NCBI GenBank assembly: GCA_036924835.1
Contig: JBAGRR010000001.1
Coordinates: forward strand, 372,001-436,000
Source: Nitrobacteraceae bacterium AZCC 1564
GTDB taxonomy: Bacteria; Pseudomonadota; Alphaproteobacteria; Rhizobiales; Xanthobacteraceae
Length of the DNA: 64,000 bases
Reading direction: 5' to 3'
Part shown: positions 20,075-29,770 of the stretch, one piece after another
Position numbering within the stretch: the first letter of the stretch is position 1
How the letters are laid out: each line of letters starts with the position of its first letter
The notes under the pieces: model-generated
Databases searched by the model: none
Told to the model about the DNA's origin: nothing
The model's input: only the letters and a program-made list of their open reading frames with translations
Made by a program: the position numbers and the translations under genes

Positions 20075-20420
20075 ATTCGTAGGAAATGAAGAAGCCGACA
20101 TCACAGGCATCTTCGGACTTCGCTTCAAACGTCCAGCGATTTTCAAGCTTACTGAAAGGCCCGCGGAGATATTCGACGAGGATCTTCAGATTGGAACGAT
20201 CGAGCGTTACCCGGCTGGTGAACGTTTCGCGAATGAGCTGAAACGACACGGTCATATCAGCAACGATCACCTCGCTGCCGTTGGGCCCTGGGGTTCGTTG
20301 GCGAACCTTCAGCGACTTACACATCGGCACGAATTCGGGATAGCGTTCGATATCGGCCACAAGATCGAACATCTTGTCCGCGCTGTGGCGAACCCGGCGC
20401 TTGTTGGAAAACTGAGGCAT
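19953..20420 (-). CDS. COQ10/RatA-type START-domain protein
   Basis: Polyketide-cyclase/START-fold protein of 155 residues. It matches the COQ10 group that binds ubiquinone (PQFSNKRRVRHSADKMFDLV at the start, then VADIERYPEFVPMC). E. coli RatA is in the same family and is sometimes described as a ribosome-associated toxin, so the label is uncertain; in alphaproteobacteria a ubiquinone-chaperone role is more likely. It is 9 bp downstream of lipA and in the same direction. Its last 122 bp overlap the end of cinA on the other strand. Confidence 0.87.
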   Translation of the reverse strand: MPQFSNKRRVRHSADKMFDLVADIERYPEFVPMCKSLKVRQRTPGPNGSEVIVADMTVSFQLIRETFTSRVTLDRSNLKILVEYLRGPFSKLENRWTFEAKSEDACDVGFFISYEFKSRMLAVLMGAMFDAAFQRFAAAFEKRADAVYGRPPAGA

Positions 20421-20429
20421 CGTCGCGTG

Positions 20430-21389
20430 CTAGGGGCCGGCTGCGGCTCGCGCAGCCTGCAATTTCGCGAAATCCTCTCCGGCGTGGTGTGAGGATCGCG
20501 TCAGCGGACTCGCCGAAACCATCAGAAAGCCTTTGGTGTAGGCAACTTTCTCGTAACCGTTGAATTCATCAGGCGGAACGTAGCGCATCACGGCGTGATG
20601 CTTCAGGCTCGGCTGCAGATACTGGCCGATAGTGAGAAAATCGACATCCGCCGACCGCAGATCGTCCATCACTTGCAGAACCTCGTGACGCTCCTCGCCC
20701 AAGCCGACCATGATGCCAGACTTGGTGAAAATCGTCGGATCGATTTCCTTCACCCGCTGCAATAGCCGGACCGAATGGAAGTAGCGCGCGCCAGGCCGCA
20801 CCGTGAGGTAACGCGACGGCACGGTTTCAAGGTTGTGGTTGAAGACGTCAGGTTTGGCGGCCACGACCTTTTCCAGTGCACCGTCCTTGCGAAGGAAGTC
20901 CGGCGTCAGGATTTCAATGGTCGTCGTCGGACAGCCGGCGCGAATGGCGCGAATGGTCTTTGCGAAATGATCGGCACCGCCATCGGGAAGATCGTCCCGG
21001 TCTACAGACGTAATGACGACATGAGCGAGACCCAGCTTGGAGACCGCAAGCGCCACATGCTCAGGCTCCGCCCCATCAAGGGCACCGGGCATTCCCGTCT
21101 TGACGTTGCAGAACGCGCAAGCCCGAGTACACGTATCACCCATGATCATGAAAGTAGCGTGCTTTTTGTCCCAGCACTCGCCGATGTTCGGGCAACCGGC
21201 TTCCTCACAGACCGTGACCAGCCCATTCTCTTTGACGATATTACGCGTGTTCGCGTAGCCACGCGTATTGGGCGCACGCACGCGGATCCAGTCAGGCTTG
21301 GCCGGTGACTTTGCATCAGGCCGATTGACTTTTTCCGGGTGGCGCGGCCGCACCTGATTGGGTGAAACCGTATCAATAAGAACGACCAT
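20430..21389 (-). CDS. lipA: Lipoyl synthase
   Basis: Radical-SAM enzyme that inserts two sulfurs into octanoyl groups on E2 and H proteins. It has the auxiliary cluster cysteines Cys61, Cys66 and Cys72 in [12 protein letters not shown], the radical-SAM CX3CX2C triad Cys87/Cys91/Cys94 in CTRACAFC, and the C-terminal RSS motif in [11 protein letters not shown]. The length is 319 aa. It forms a pair with the coq10 gene. lipB is not in the window. Confidence 0.97.
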   Translation of the reverse strand: MVVLIDTVSPNQVRPRHPEKVNRPDAKSPAKPDWIRVRAPNTRGYANTRNIVKENGLVTVCEEAGCPNIGECWDKKHATFMIMGDTCTRACAFCNVKTGMPGALDGAEPEHVALAVSKLGLAHVVITSVDRDDLPDGGADHFAKTIRAIRAGCPTTTIEILTPDFLRKDGALEKVVAAKPDVFNHNLETVPSRYLTVRPGARYFHSVRLLQRVKEIDPTIFTKSGIMVGLGEERHEVLQVMDDLRSADVDFLTIGQYLQPSLKHHAVMRYVPPDEFNGYEKVAYTKGFLMVSASPLTRSSHHAGEDFAKLQAARAAAGP

Positions 21390-21471
21390 GAAGGCCCCGT
21401 AAATCCGATGCTTTTACCTAAGCCTGCCGATCCCGTGGTGCAAGTCATCCGCACCATGCTAGATCTATCAT

Positions 21472-22161
21472 ATGCTAAAGCCGGGTTGCATGGCTTCGGC
21501 CGCCCATTCTGTGCCCACACATCCGCTGCCTCATCCCATGGTTGACAGACCGCATCCCGCCCCCATCGGACGTCAATTGACGCGCCAGTTCTTCGCGCGC
21601 AGCGTTCACAAAGTTGCACCTGACTTGATCGGCGCCACATTGCTCGTCAACGGCATCGGTGGATTGATCGTCGAGGTCGAGGCCTACCATCACACCGAGC
21701 CAGCCGCCCACTCGTTTAACGGGCCGACCCCGCGAAATATGGTGATGTTCGGCCCTCCAGGCTTTCTCTACGTCTACCGCTCCTACGGCATCCATTGGTG
21801 TATGAACTTCGTCTGTGAGGAAGAAGGCTCAGCCAGTGCGGTCCTTATTCGCGCCTTGGAACCTACTCACGGCATCGCAGCTATGCGGCGGAGGCGCGGC
21901 CTGGACGATGAACGCTCACTGTGCTCCGGCCCAGGCAAGCTTTGCGAAGCAATGGCCGTGAGCGACAAGCACAATGGACGCGCCCTGGATGCCCCGCCGA
22001 TCGCTGTCCACGCGCGAACAGAAAAGAAGGAAGTCATGAGCGGGGTCCGGATCGGCATCACGAAAGCCGCGGACTTGCCCTGGCGATACGGATTGAAGGG
22101 CTCGAGATTTCTCAGCAAGCCCTTCCCCGCGAGTGTCTCAAATCCGAAGTTCGCCTCATAA
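21472..22161 (+). CDS. mpg: DNA-3-methyladenine glycosylase (AAG/MPG family)
   Basis: Base-excision repair enzyme that removes alkylated purines. [16 protein letters not shown] (catalytic Glu), DPA-like [26 protein letters not shown] and GPGKLCEAM are the AAG blocks. The first ATG is listed; ATGs at 21490 and 21538 are possible, and the last would give a typical length of about 207 aa. The final residues (VSNPKFAS and stop) are encoded by a truncated family A repeat, so the natural C-terminus has probably been replaced. It converges on valS with 4 bp between stops. Confidence 0.9.
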   Translation: MLKPGCMASAAHSVPTHPLPHPMVDRPHPAPIGRQLTRQFFARSVHKVAPDLIGATLLVNGIGGLIVEVEAYHHTEPAAHSFNGPTPRNMVMFGPPGFLYVYRSYGIHWCMNFVCEEEGSASAVLIRALEPTHGIAAMRRRRGLDDERSLCSGPGKLCEAMAVSDKHNGRALDAPPIAVHARTEKKEVMSGVRIGITKAADLPWRYGLKGSRFLSKPFPASVSNPKFAS

Positions 22162-22169
22162 TGCACTAG
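22131..22169. repeat. Truncated family A half-hairpin A5
   Basis: GAGTGTC, then AAATCCGAAGTTCGC, then CTCATAATGC and CACTAG match the left arm, upper stem and first ten loop bases of the AGTGTCC hairpin seen at 49367 and (inverted) at 44320. The right arm is missing. It overlaps the last codons of mpg, and its CTAG (22166-22169) contains the valS stop codon. Confidence 0.6.
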
Positions 22170-25036
22170 TGCGCACTCTTGAGCCGCTCAAGCGCTTCAA
22201 GAATTTTCGTCTTCCGCGCCTCGGCCTCTTCACGCTTCTCACGCTGCTCATCAATCACCTCTTCCGGCGCACGCGCGACGAAATCCGCATTGCCGAGCTT
22301 GGCGTCGATACGCTTGATGTCGGCCTCTGCCTTGGCAAGCTCCTTATCAAGTCGTGCCTTCTCGGCGGCGAGATCGATAACGCCCTTGAGCGGGATTGCA
22401 GCAACTTCGCCGCGCACGAGCAGCTGAACCGCCCCGTCCGGAGCACGATCTGCGAACGCGATCTCTGACACGCGCGCAAGACGCTTGATCACATCGCTCC
22501 AGCGCTCTGCACGCGACTTGATGTCGTCCGACGCACCGACAAGGATGAGTGGCGACAACGTTGCCGGCGGAATGTTCATTTCGGCGCGCACCGAACGAAT
22601 GGCCGTCACGAGATCAACCAACCAGCCGATTTCAGCTTCCGCTGCAGGGTCGCTGAATGGCTCAACGATCACAGGATCTGGGAACGCAAGCGGCACAGCA
22701 AGCGGATCGCCAGGCAGCGCAGTTGCGGAGATCGGCATCATGGAAAGATCGACAGCCTTCCGGATCGGCCAATCGGTCAGCACCAGCAATTCATCGCGCT
22801 TTGCTGTTACAGCCCACAATTCCTCCGTGATGAACGGCATGAACGGATGAAGCAGCTTCAGGATTTCGTCGCGCGCCCAGGCAACGCTCGCCTGGGTTTC
22901 CGACTTAGCTAGGCTATCCGGTCCGGTCAGAACCGGCTTTGCAAGTTCGAGATACCAGTCACAGTAGATATTCCAGACGAAACGATAGATCGTTCCGGCT
23001 GCATCATTAAATCTATACGCCTCGATCGCCTCGGTGACCTCCTGCGTGGCGCGGGCCGTTTCATGGGCGATCCAGCGGTTGAGGGTCTCCTTCGTCTTGG
23101 ATGCATCGAAGCCCTCGACCAACGCACAACCGTTCATCTCTGCAAAACGCGACGCGTTCCAGAGCTTGGTTGCGAAATTTCGATAGCCCTCGACACGCTG
23201 CGTCGAAAGCTTGATGTCGCGGCCCTGGGCGGCCATGGCCGCGAGCGTAAAGCGCAAGGCATCGGCGCCGTAGTCATCGATCAGATGCAGCGGATCGATG
23301 ACGTTGCCTTTCGACTTCGACATCTTGGCGCCCTTCTCGTCTCGAACGAGCGCGTGGATATAAACCGTCGGAAATGGGACATCCTTCATGAAATGAAGGC
23401 CCATCATCATCATGCGGGCAACCCAGAAGAAGATGATGTCGAACCCGGTGACAAGCACATTGGTGGGGTAATAACGCTCGACGTCCTTGGTTTCGTCGGG
23501 CCAGCCGAGCGTCGAGAACGGCCATAGAGCCGAAGAAAACCACGTGTCGAGAACATCTTCGTCGCGGCTGATAAATCCTTCGCGTTTGGCCTGATCGCTG
23601 GCCATCTCGCGGCCCTGCTCGTCCGTAATGACTCCCTGCTCGACGTAATAGCCGAGAGCTTTCCCGACGGCTTCGTCTTCCGTTTCCGCCACGAAGACCT
23701 TGCCATCTGGACCGTACCAAGCCGGAATCTGGTGACCCCACCAAAGCTGGCGCGAGATGCACCAAGGCTGGATGTTTTCCATCCACTCGAAGTAGGTCTT
23801 TTCCCAATTCTTTGGCACAAACGATGTATCGCCGTTGCGGACGGCTGCGATCGCCGGCTCCGCAAGGGTCTTGGCGTCGACATACCACTGATCGGTCAGA
23901 TAGGGCTCGATCACGACTCCGGAACGGTCGCCGTGCGGCACCATGTGCGTATTCGGTTCGATCTTGTCGAGGAAGCCAAGTTCTTCCAGCTTCGCAACGA
24001 TCCGCTTGCGCGCAGCAAACCTCTCGACGCCATGGAGCTCTTCGGCGAACATCAATGCGCCTTCGGGCAACCCGCGCAGATAGTCCTCGTTGCCTGACAA
24101 AGTCAGCCGCGCTTCCTGATCGAGCACGCTGATTGAAGGCAGATTGTGCCTGCGGCCGACTTCAAAGTCATTGAAGTCATGCGCAGGCGTGATCTTCACC
24201 GCGCCCGATCCCTTTTCCGGATCGGAGTACTCGTCGGCAACGATGGGGATGAGCCGTCCCACCAGTGGAAGTACAACGTTCTTGCCGACGAGGTGCTTGT
24301 AGCGCTCATCCTCTGGATTCACGGCAACAGCAGTATCACCCAGCATCGTCTCCGGGCGCGTTGTCGCCACCACGATATAAGTCGAGGGATCTTCAACGCT
24401 GTAAGCTGCACCTTCGATCGGATAGCGCAGATGCCACAGGTTGCCTTTGACCTCGACCTGCTGGACCTCGAGATCCGAGATCGCCGTCAGCAGCTTAGGA
24501 TCCCAGTTGACCAGCCGCTTGTCCTTGTAGATCAGTCCTTGGCTGTAAAGCTCGACGAACACCTTAGCGACGGCGCGCGAAAGCCCCTCGTCCATCGTGA
24601 AACGTTCACGTGACCAGTCACAGGATGCACCTAAGCGCTTCAATTGATTGACAATAACGCCGCCGGACTCAGCCTTCCACTTCCAGACTCGCTCAAGAAA
24701 CTTGGCGCGGCCCATCTCGCGGCGACCGGGCTCCTGCCGCTCCATCAGTTGCCGCTCGACGACCATCTGCGTTGCGATGCCCGCGTGATCGGTACCCGGC
24801 TGCCACAGGACATCCCGGCCACGCATCCGCTCGAAACGGCACAGGATGTCCTGCAGCGTGTTATTGAGGGCGTGCCCCATGTGCAGCGAACCGGTGACAT
24901 TGGGCGGCGGGATCACAATCGTGAATGGTTCGGCGTCGAGCCGTTCCGGCCGCCCAGCCTTAAATGCACCGGCGTCTTCCCACGCACGGGCTATACGGTT
25001 CTCGATGTCGGCTGGTTGATAGTTTTTTTCGATCAT
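22166..25036 (-). CDS. valS: Valyl-tRNA synthetase
   Basis: Class Ia aminoacyl-tRNA synthetase that charges tRNA-Val. [15 protein letters not shown] contains the HIGH motif and [13 protein letters not shown] the KMSKS motif; the editing domain is recognisable by [17 protein letters not shown]-terminal coiled-coil arm (about the last 70 residues, Glu/Lys/Arg rich) is present. The ATG at 25036 ([12 protein letters not shown]) is preferred over one 27 nt upstream, giving 956 aa. The stop TAG is within the CTAG end of the A5 repeat. Confidence 0.96.
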   Translation of the reverse strand: MIEKNYQPADIENRIARAWEDAGAFKAGRPERLDAEPFTIVIPPPNVTGSLHMGHALNNTLQDILCRFERMRGRDVLWQPGTDHAGIATQMVVERQLMERQEPGRREMGRAKFLERVWKWKAESGGVIVNQLKRLGASCDWSRERFTMDEGLSRAVAKVFVELYSQGLIYKDKRLVNWDPKLLTAISDLEVQQVEVKGNLWHLRYPIEGAAYSVEDPSTYIVVATTRPETMLGDTAVAVNPEDERYKHLVGKNVVLPLVGRLIPIVADEYSDPEKGSGAVKITPAHDFNDFEVGRRHNLPSISVLDQEARLTLSGNEDYLRGLPEGALMFAEELHGVERFAARKRIVAKLEELGFLDKIEPNTHMVPHGDRSGVVIEPYLTDQWYVDAKTLAEPAIAAVRNGDTSFVPKNWEKTYFEWMENIQPWCISRQLWWGHQIPAWYGPDGKVFVAETEDEAVGKALGYYVEQGVITDEQGREMASDQAKREGFISRDEDVLDTWFSSALWPFSTLGWPDETKDVERYYPTNVLVTGFDIIFFWVARMMMMGLHFMKDVPFPTVYIHALVRDEKGAKMSKSKGNVIDPLHLIDDYGADALRFTLAAMAAQGRDIKLSTQRVEGYRNFATKLWNASRFAEMNGCALVEGFDASKTKETLNRWIAHETARATQEVTEAIEAYRFNDAAGTIYRFVWNIYCDWYLELAKPVLTGPDSLAKSETQASVAWARDEILKLLHPFMPFITEELWAVTAKRDELLVLTDWPIRKAVDLSMMPISATALPGDPLAVPLAFPDPVIVEPFSDPAAEAEIGWLVDLVTAIRSVRAEMNIPPATLSPLILVGASDDIKSRAERWSDVIKRLARVSEIAFADRAPDGAVQLLVRGEVAAIPLKGVIDLAAEKARLDKELAKAEADIKRIDAKLGNADFVARAPEEVIDEQREKREEAEARKTKILEALERLKSAH

Positions 25037-25149
25037 TACGCTGCAATCAATGGGAAAAGGCACGCGCTAGAAAACCCCCAGCGCGCGCCAAGTCAACACT
25101 AACAAGTCAACACTTCAAAATGGAGGTTTTTCGGCAAGACCAGCCGCAA

Positions 25150-25920
25150 TCAGCGGCCGCGCGATACCCGCTCGATTTCCGCCTTGACAATGCGCTCGAC
25201 CAAGTTGGGCAAGTTATCGTCCAGCCATGATTTGAGCATCGGACGCATCATCTCCTTCACGAGATCCTCAAGGGTCCGGGCATTGTTGCTAAGTACCGTC
25301 GAGGTCAGGGAACTAAAGGCTGACTCCACGGCGGAGGCTGTCGAACCGGATATGATGTCCAGCTGCGCACGGCTCGGCGCAGGCGCTGATTCAAAAGCCG
25401 GCGGCTCAATGGCGGGCGAACGATGAGTAGCAACCTGAGCCACTGAGGCCTCCGCAAATTCCAGATCGTTTTCGGGTTCGATTTTATTGAAAGGCGTAGG
25501 GGGAAGTTCCCGGACCGCCATTTGTTCCGTCAACTCGAAGACCTCTTCGACATCCGGCGCGGCTGGCTTTGCGGGAGCCGCCTTCGCCGCGGGCGCCGGC
25601 GCGTCGAAGCTTGCCATCATCGCATCGATATCGGCCTGGCTATTCTTTGCCGCAGCGGGCGATGGCGTCACAGGAGCGCGCGCCGCAGCCGGCGGTCGCG
25701 GAGGAGCGATTTTTGATGGAGGAATTCCTGACATGACCTGCGGCCTCGTGGTTTGAGCCGGACGTGACGCAGACTCGGGTTTCGGAACTTCTGCCTTTGC
25801 CGGAGGCGGAGCAGGCGCCGTGCTCGCAGCAGGCTTCGCCTCGTCGTCAGAAATGATGCGCCTGATCGACGCCAGAATCTCCTCCATCGAGGGCTCTTGC
25901 GCCTTTGCCGGTTGCGTCAT
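25150..25920 (-). CDS. popZ: PopZ/DUF2497 family polar organizing protein
   Basis: The 256-residue product has the three-part PopZ layout: a short N-terminal helix MEEILASIRRIISDD (about 12-26), a long Pro/Ala-rich disordered middle (about 30-150), and a conserved helical C-terminus LEDLVKEMMRPMLKSWLDDNLPNLVERIVKAEIERVSRGR region. In Caulobacter PopZ self-assembles at cell poles and anchors ParB and signalling proteins. It sits upstream of valS on the same strand, as in related genomes. The symbol is given by domain architecture; polar function here is inferred. Confidence 0.85.
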   Translation of the reverse strand: MTQPAKAQEPSMEEILASIRRIISDDEAKPAASTAPAPPPAKAEVPKPESASRPAQTTRPQVMSGIPPSKIAPPRPPAAARAPVTPSPAAAKNSQADIDAMMASFDAPAPAAKAAPAKPAAPDVEEVFELTEQMAVRELPPTPFNKIEPENDLEFAEASVAQVATHRSPAIEPPAFESAPAPSRAQLDIISGSTASAVESAFSSLTSTVLSNNARTLEDLVKEMMRPMLKSWLDDNLPNLVERIVKAEIERVSRGR

Positions 25921-26097
25921 CTCCCCACTCCACCCTCATTCGGCCGCCACAAAAAAGACGAACGTGCGCACTTCATCACGAATCGCTTTTCGATCCCTGT
26001 GAAGGGTATGTCACCGAAACAAACGATTGCAAGCAACGGACTGTGAACGCAGCCGTTTGAACACAGCACTTATTTGCGTGTGATGGTTAAACGCCTA

Positions 26098-26350
26098 TGG
26101 AGCGTTTTCGAGCGAAGTGGATCTGAACGTTCGCATCCCGTCAGCAAGCACTGTTGCGAACGTTCACATCAAAGGACCACTAGCAAATCTATAATTTGAG
26201 TGGAGCTTTAGAATTTGACGTTCGCATTACAACCTCGCGGCAAGCAGGCTGCGAACGTCAAATCCGCTCCACTCATTCGCTTGAAGAAAACGCGTCAAAA
26301 CGAAAATTGAGAACTTCGGTTCTGATTCAATCAGAACCGAACATCTCTAG
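26098..26350. repeat. Family B repeat B2, split by a family A element
   Basis: The left half (GGAGCGTTTTCGAGCGAAGTGG, from 26099) and right half (TTCGCTTGAAGAAAACGCGTC..., from 26276) of a family B repeat are separated by about 155 bp of family A sequence. The right half carries the perfect interrupted palindrome CGGTTCTGATTCAATCAGAACCG (26317-26339) and ends CTCTAG (26345-26350), which contains the tolC stop codon. The remaining upstream gap, 25921-26097, holds the popZ 5' region and no gene. Confidence 0.75.
26116..26274. repeat. Family A double-hairpin element A6 nested in B2
   Basis: Two hairpins flank the spacer CTAGCAAATCTATAATTTGAG, a variant of the CTAGTAAACCTATGATTCTAG spacer at 49437-49457. 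The right hairpin (26198-26274) has base GAGTGGAGC/GCTCCACTC, an upper stem near ATTTGACGTTCGCA and a 23-nt loop. The left hairpin has upper stem GATCTGAACGTTCGCA pairing with TGCGAACGTTCACATC, one mismatch, a 19-nt loop and a base that is only partly paired. Confidence 0.7.
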
Positions 26351-27756
26351 CGGCCATCGGGTGTGCGAACGCCGAACCAGCTATCACGAACCTGATGATA
26401 GTGAACGCTCGGATCGTAAACCGTGGTCGCAAGTTTCATGACCGACGGCGACAGACGCCCGATTGCATTCAGAACATTGTAGGACGCTACAACACGGTCG
26501 TGTTGCGCCGTCACCAGATTGACTCGTGCGTTGACGAGCGCTTGCTGTGCGTTGAGGACGTCCAGCGTTGTACGCTGCCCAACTCGGGCCTCTTCACGCA
26601 CGCCATTCAGCGCGATCTCCGATGCAGTCACTTGGGCCTGCGCCGACGAAACCTGCGCCTTGCCAGCCACAAGCTGCCCCCATGCCTGAGCGACTGTCGC
26701 ACGGGTCTGATCGCGAACCTGTTCGAGGTTGAGGCGTTGCTGAGCCAGCGATTCTTTTGACTGACGGATCAGCGCATATTCGGCGCCGCCCTGATAAACC
26801 GGAACGCTAAGCTGGGCGACCGCCGAGGCACCGAACGATCGATAGATCTGCAGAGTGTTTTCGTACGACTGCTGAACACTGCCCTGAAGCGTGACCGTAG
26901 GGAACAGCGCACCTTCGTTGACCTTGACCTGCAGATGGGCGACGTCGATGCCGTACATCGCAGCGGTCACGTTGGGATTTTCCACCAGACTCAAATTGAT
27001 GGATGCAGCCAGTGTCGACGGCAGGAAACGATCTACCGGAGAGCCCGGTGCAAGGTTCGTTGGCTCACTGCCGATAATCCGGCGGAAATTGGCGCGCGTT
27101 GTCGTCAGATTGGACTCCGCCGTCAACAGCTGGGTCCGTCCGGCGGCAAGCTGGGCTTCCGATTGAGCGACGTCAGTACGCGTCACTTCGCCGACATTGA
27201 AGCGATCGCGCGTTTGCTTCAGCGTCTGCTCAAGCACGCGAACGTTGCTGCGCTGAACTTCGACGATGGCCGAATCTCGCAGGTAATCCATGTAAATGGT
27301 TGCGGCAGACAACAAGACGGTCTGCTCAAGGACGCGCAGCCCTTCGCGCGCGGCCGAGACCTGACTTTCCGCTGCACGGGTACGATTAGCCGTTTGCCCA
27401 CCGTTAAACAGTGTTTGAGTCACCGTCGCGCCAACCGAGCGCGGAGCATTGACGCCGGCGGCACCAGATTGGCTCAGGAAGCCTCCGGATTGGATGTTCT
27501 GCTGCGTATCGGTGAATTGCGTACCCGCGCTAGCGGTGATGGCGACTTTCGGGCGGTAACCAGAAAGAGCCTGCGGAACGTTTTCGTCGGTTGATCGGAC
27601 CGATGCGCGCTGCGCATTCAACTGAGGGTTGGTTTGGTAGGCGCGGACCAATGCCGCTTCGAGTGTGTCAGCCGAAACCGGGCTTGTGGCGAGACCGCTC
27701 AACAGAGCGACAGCAGCCACCCCCGCACTCAACTTCAGCCGATATTTAATTAACAT
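26347..27756 (-). CDS. tolC: TolC family outer membrane channel protein
   Basis: Outer membrane efflux duct used by type I secretion and tripartite pumps. A signal peptide (cleavage near SPVSADT) precedes a 440-residue TolC domain with the usual internal duplication of coiled helices, for example LEQVRDQTRATVAQAWGQL and TLDVLNAQQALVNARVNLV. The ATG at 27756 is preferred because it begins the signal peptide directly; the frame upstream is not signal-like. pcm lies upstream on the same strand, a conserved pairing. The 211-bp gap between them shows no gene. Confidence 0.93.
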   Translation of the reverse strand: MLIKYRLKLSAGVAAVALLSGLATSPVSADTLEAALVRAYQTNPQLNAQRASVRSTDENVPQALSGYRPKVAITASAGTQFTDTQQNIQSGGFLSQSGAAGVNAPRSVGATVTQTLFNGGQTANRTRAAESQVSAAREGLRVLEQTVLLSAATIYMDYLRDSAIVEVQRSNVRVLEQTLKQTRDRFNVGEVTRTDVAQSEAQLAAGRTQLLTAESNLTTTRANFRRIIGSEPTNLAPGSPVDRFLPSTLAASINLSLVENPNVTAAMYGIDVAHLQVKVNEGALFPTVTLQGSVQQSYENTLQIYRSFGASAVAQLSVPVYQGGAEYALIRQSKESLAQQRLNLEQVRDQTRATVAQAWGQLVAGKAQVSSAQAQVTASEIALNGVREEARVGQRTTLDVLNAQQALVNARVNLVTAQHDRVVASYNVLNAIGRLSPSVMKLATTVYDPSVHYHQVRDSWFGVRTPDGR

Positions 27757-27967
27757 ACATCCGTTCCCCAACCGGCCATGCTCGCCATGGCAGGCGCGCA
27801 AAAACCGGGCAATCGATTCGGGTTAACAACCCGTTCCCTAGACGCAGTCTATTCGCCGCAGCGCCGCGAAGGAACACCTTAAGACCAATCCCACAGGAAA
27901 CTTATGGAGTTGGGGCTTTGAGGTCACACTTGAATTCGGCCGAAGGTCCCCTATCGGCGACGTGAAG

Positions 27968-28633
27968 CTAGAAGGTGAAGGCCGGCACCCGCTGCATTCC
28001 CGGCAAAACCGGAGCGAAAGCGTCGAAGAGGATGCGGCTGCCAAAATCCCCGGCCGATCTTGTGACAAGATTTGCTCGTGGGGGTTGTGTAGCCGCAAAG
28101 ACACCCACGAGTCGACCGGCAGGCCTCAATTGCTCATAAAGCGCAGAGGGTTCAATTTCCGTGGCCCCGTTCAGGATGATCACATCATAAGGCCCATGCG
28201 CCACATCGCCGGCTGCCGGTTCCGCCTTCCCGATTGTGACATTCGTGATGCCGAGCTTAGACAACGTGGCCTTTGCCGTGCTTGCCAGCAAATCATCCGG
28301 TTCCGTGGCGAACACTTCGCCGGCAAGCTGGGCAACGATGGCGGCCGAGTAGCCTGTGGCGCAACCGACCACCAGCACGCGGTCGCTTTCTGAAATCGAT
28401 GCAGCCTGGATCATCTTTGCCAGCACGGCCGGCTTAATCAGGTATCGTTTCGCGGTGCCCGCCCCTCCCACCTCGATATCGAGGTCGAGGTAAGCGATCG
28501 GCCGCTGCGCGGATGGAACGAACTCCTCGCGCGGCACCGCCAGCATCGCGTCCAGGATGCGCAAATCCGTGACATCGCTCGGGCGGACCTGACCATCGAC
28601 CATCTTTTGCCGAGCGGTCGAAAATTCTGACAT
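27968..28633 (-). CDS. pcm: Protein-L-isoaspartate O-methyltransferase family protein
   Basis: SAM-dependent methyltransferase fold of the PCMT family, which repairs isoaspartyl residues in E. coli. The product (221 aa from the ATG at 28633) starts MSEFSTARQKMVDGQVRPSDV and has the SAM loop VLVVGCATGYSAAIVAQL. The N-terminal QMVDGQVR-type start is the variant found in alphaproteobacteria next to tolC; whether this variant repairs isoaspartate or methylates another target is not settled by sequence. A longer in-frame start at 28759 is not favoured. Confidence 0.87.
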   Translation of the reverse strand: MSEFSTARQKMVDGQVRPSDVTDLRILDAMLAVPREEFVPSAQRPIAYLDLDIEVGGAGTAKRYLIKPAVLAKMIQAASISESDRVLVVGCATGYSAAIVAQLAGEVFATEPDDLLASTAKATLSKLGITNVTIGKAEPAAGDVAHGPYDVIILNGATEIEPSALYEQLRPAGRLVGVFAATQPPRANLVTRSAGDFGSRILFDAFAPVLPGMQRVPAFTF

Positions 28634-28773
28634 ATCGTTACCTCTGGAATGGGTTGGCGCGCCTTCGGCGGAACCGAAACGGCGGCATATTTGCTGCAAC
28701 GACGCGTGCGACGCAAGACTGCAGGTGAAAGTCCGCGCTGGAAGAAAATCACCTGACATGACAAGCTCGGGCT

Positions 28774-29007
28774 ATGGCCGGTTTCACTTCTGCGCCGAAA
28801 GCAAACGGAGATAGCGAATCACCAGCCCTCCGCAGGCTGATGGATCAGTTTGACGATCTGCCGCGTGAAGTCCGCGAGGCTTTGGCCATGGCGATCTCCC
28901 CGAGTGATCAGATGATTGAAGTCTTGTGTACGATGCATCAGAACGGCTTTCCGCTATCCGATCTGCTCAGGGTGATTTCGGCGAGCAACGCAAACAGCAG
29001 CCGTTAG
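28774..29007 (+). CDS. Small hypothetical protein, 77 aa
   Basis: Short open frame divergent from pcm, 140 bp away. The product is acidic and predicted helical, without cysteines, signal peptide or membrane segments: residues 17-40 (PALRRLMDQFDDLPREVREAL) form an amphipathic helix, followed by SPSDQMIEVLCTMHQNGFPLSDLL. I do not recognise the family. Codon use looks like that of neighbouring genes, with G/C-rich third positions, which supports coding. It could be a small regulator, but nothing shows this directly. Confidence 0.55.
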   Translation: MAGFTSAPKANGDSESPALRRLMDQFDDLPREVREALAMAISPSDQMIEVLCTMHQNGFPLSDLLRVISASNANSSR

Positions 29008-29014
29008 GATAGGC

Positions 29015-29170
29015 TTATCGCCATGCGTTATTCTGAAGAAGCATGACGCAAACGATCACCGCCAGCGTCACCGCGGCTGCGATCAGCATGGATCGGCCGC
29101 TCAACCCGCGACCAATCCACCACAGCAAAGCCGCGCACATCAGGACCGGCACAACAATATCGAGCGACAC
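29015..29170 (-). CDS. Small two-helix membrane protein, 51 aa (candidate)
   Basis: A GTG-started frame on the minus strand encodes 51 residues made of two hydrophobic stretches, LDIVVPVLMCAALLWWIG (3-20) and SMLIAAAVTLAVIVCVMLL (27-45), joined by a short basic loop RGLSGR, with a polar C-terminus. GAGGGTG lies 8-12 nt before the GTG, a plausible ribosome-binding site. It follows the 110-aa membrane protein gene in the same direction, with repeat A2 between them. Nothing else explains this stretch. No family is recognised. Confidence 0.45.
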   Translation of the reverse strand: MSLDIVVPVLMCAALLWWIGRGLSGRSMLIAAAVTLAVIVCVMLLQNNAWR

Positions 29171-29190
29171 GGGGGCACCCTCGTCACCGG

Positions 29191-29319
29191 TGTGGTGATT
29201 CAGAAGTTCGCGGATTTTTTCCTGCGAGTCCTCCCAGCGAACTTCTGAACCTGAACACCAGAATCATGGATTTACGCTACGGAACGCGCTGCACGATGAA
29301 GCGAACTTTGGCGGCCTAG
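29191..29319. repeat. Family A element A2, partly decayed
   Basis: The first hairpin (TTCAGAAGTTCGC...GCGAACTTCTGAA) keeps a 13-bp perfect core, a 23-nt loop (GATTTTTTCC... to ...CCC) and a 3-nt bulge on the right arm. The spacer CAGAATCATGGATTTA follows, then only the loop and right arm (GCGAACTTTGGC) of a second hairpin. The final CTAG (29316-29319) contains the stop codon of the 110-aa membrane protein gene. Confidence 0.75.
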
Positions 29320-29648
29320 TCTTTCCGGTTCATCCACTTCCGTTCGATCCAGCCAAGGGCCTTTGCAAGCGGCTGTTGGAGAAACGGAACGTCTTGGGCA
29401 ACCAGCATAAGACCGAGGGGCAGCATCCAAAGGCCGAGAATCGGTAGGAAACTGAGGATTCCTCCCAGAATCAGGAGCGCAGAAAGCGGAATCCGGACCA
29501 AGCGCGAGGACGGCTGGCGCAACCAGCGCACGAAACGCGCTGCTCTATCAGGAAGCCGCTCTGCGATCCATTCAAAATGACGGTCGAGCTCGGCCCTGGC
29601 CTCTGCGCTCACCTCAGGCTGCCCTTTTCTCGAAGCTTCAAAGGTCAT
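29316..29648 (-). CDS. Conserved small membrane protein, 110 aa
   Basis: The N-terminal 45 residues are charged (RAELDRHFEWIAERLPDRAARF), then two hydrophobic segments at about 53-70 (IPLSALLILGGILSFLPI) and 71-85 (LGLWMLPLGLMLVAQD), and a basic C-terminus ending LGWIERKWMNRKD. From memory, similar proteins occur throughout Rhizobiales and are sometimes mislabelled as a tryptophan synthase subunit; there is no sequence basis for such an activity. The LPLGLMLVAQDVPF segment is the conserved part. The TAG stop is the CTAG end of repeat A2. Function unknown. Confidence 0.75.
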   Translation of the reverse strand: MTFEASRKGQPEVSAEARAELDRHFEWIAERLPDRAARFVRWLRQPSSRLVRIPLSALLILGGILSFLPILGLWMLPLGLMLVAQDVPFLQQPLAKALGWIERKWMNRKD

Positions 29649-29770
29649 TCGGCCGGTTCCAACATCCTTATGCCAAGGTGTCAGATTCGCCGTCTAAGCG
29701 CAGCTATGGGCAAGACCATTCCAGCGCAAGGCGCAGGGTCAAATAGGCTGTCTAACTTGTTGAAATTATT

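Noticed and set aside
29316..29648. Tryptophan synthase subunit annotation for the 110-aa membrane protein
   Set aside because: The sequence has two membrane segments and no PLP-lysine or TrpB motif; I recall this label as a propagated error.
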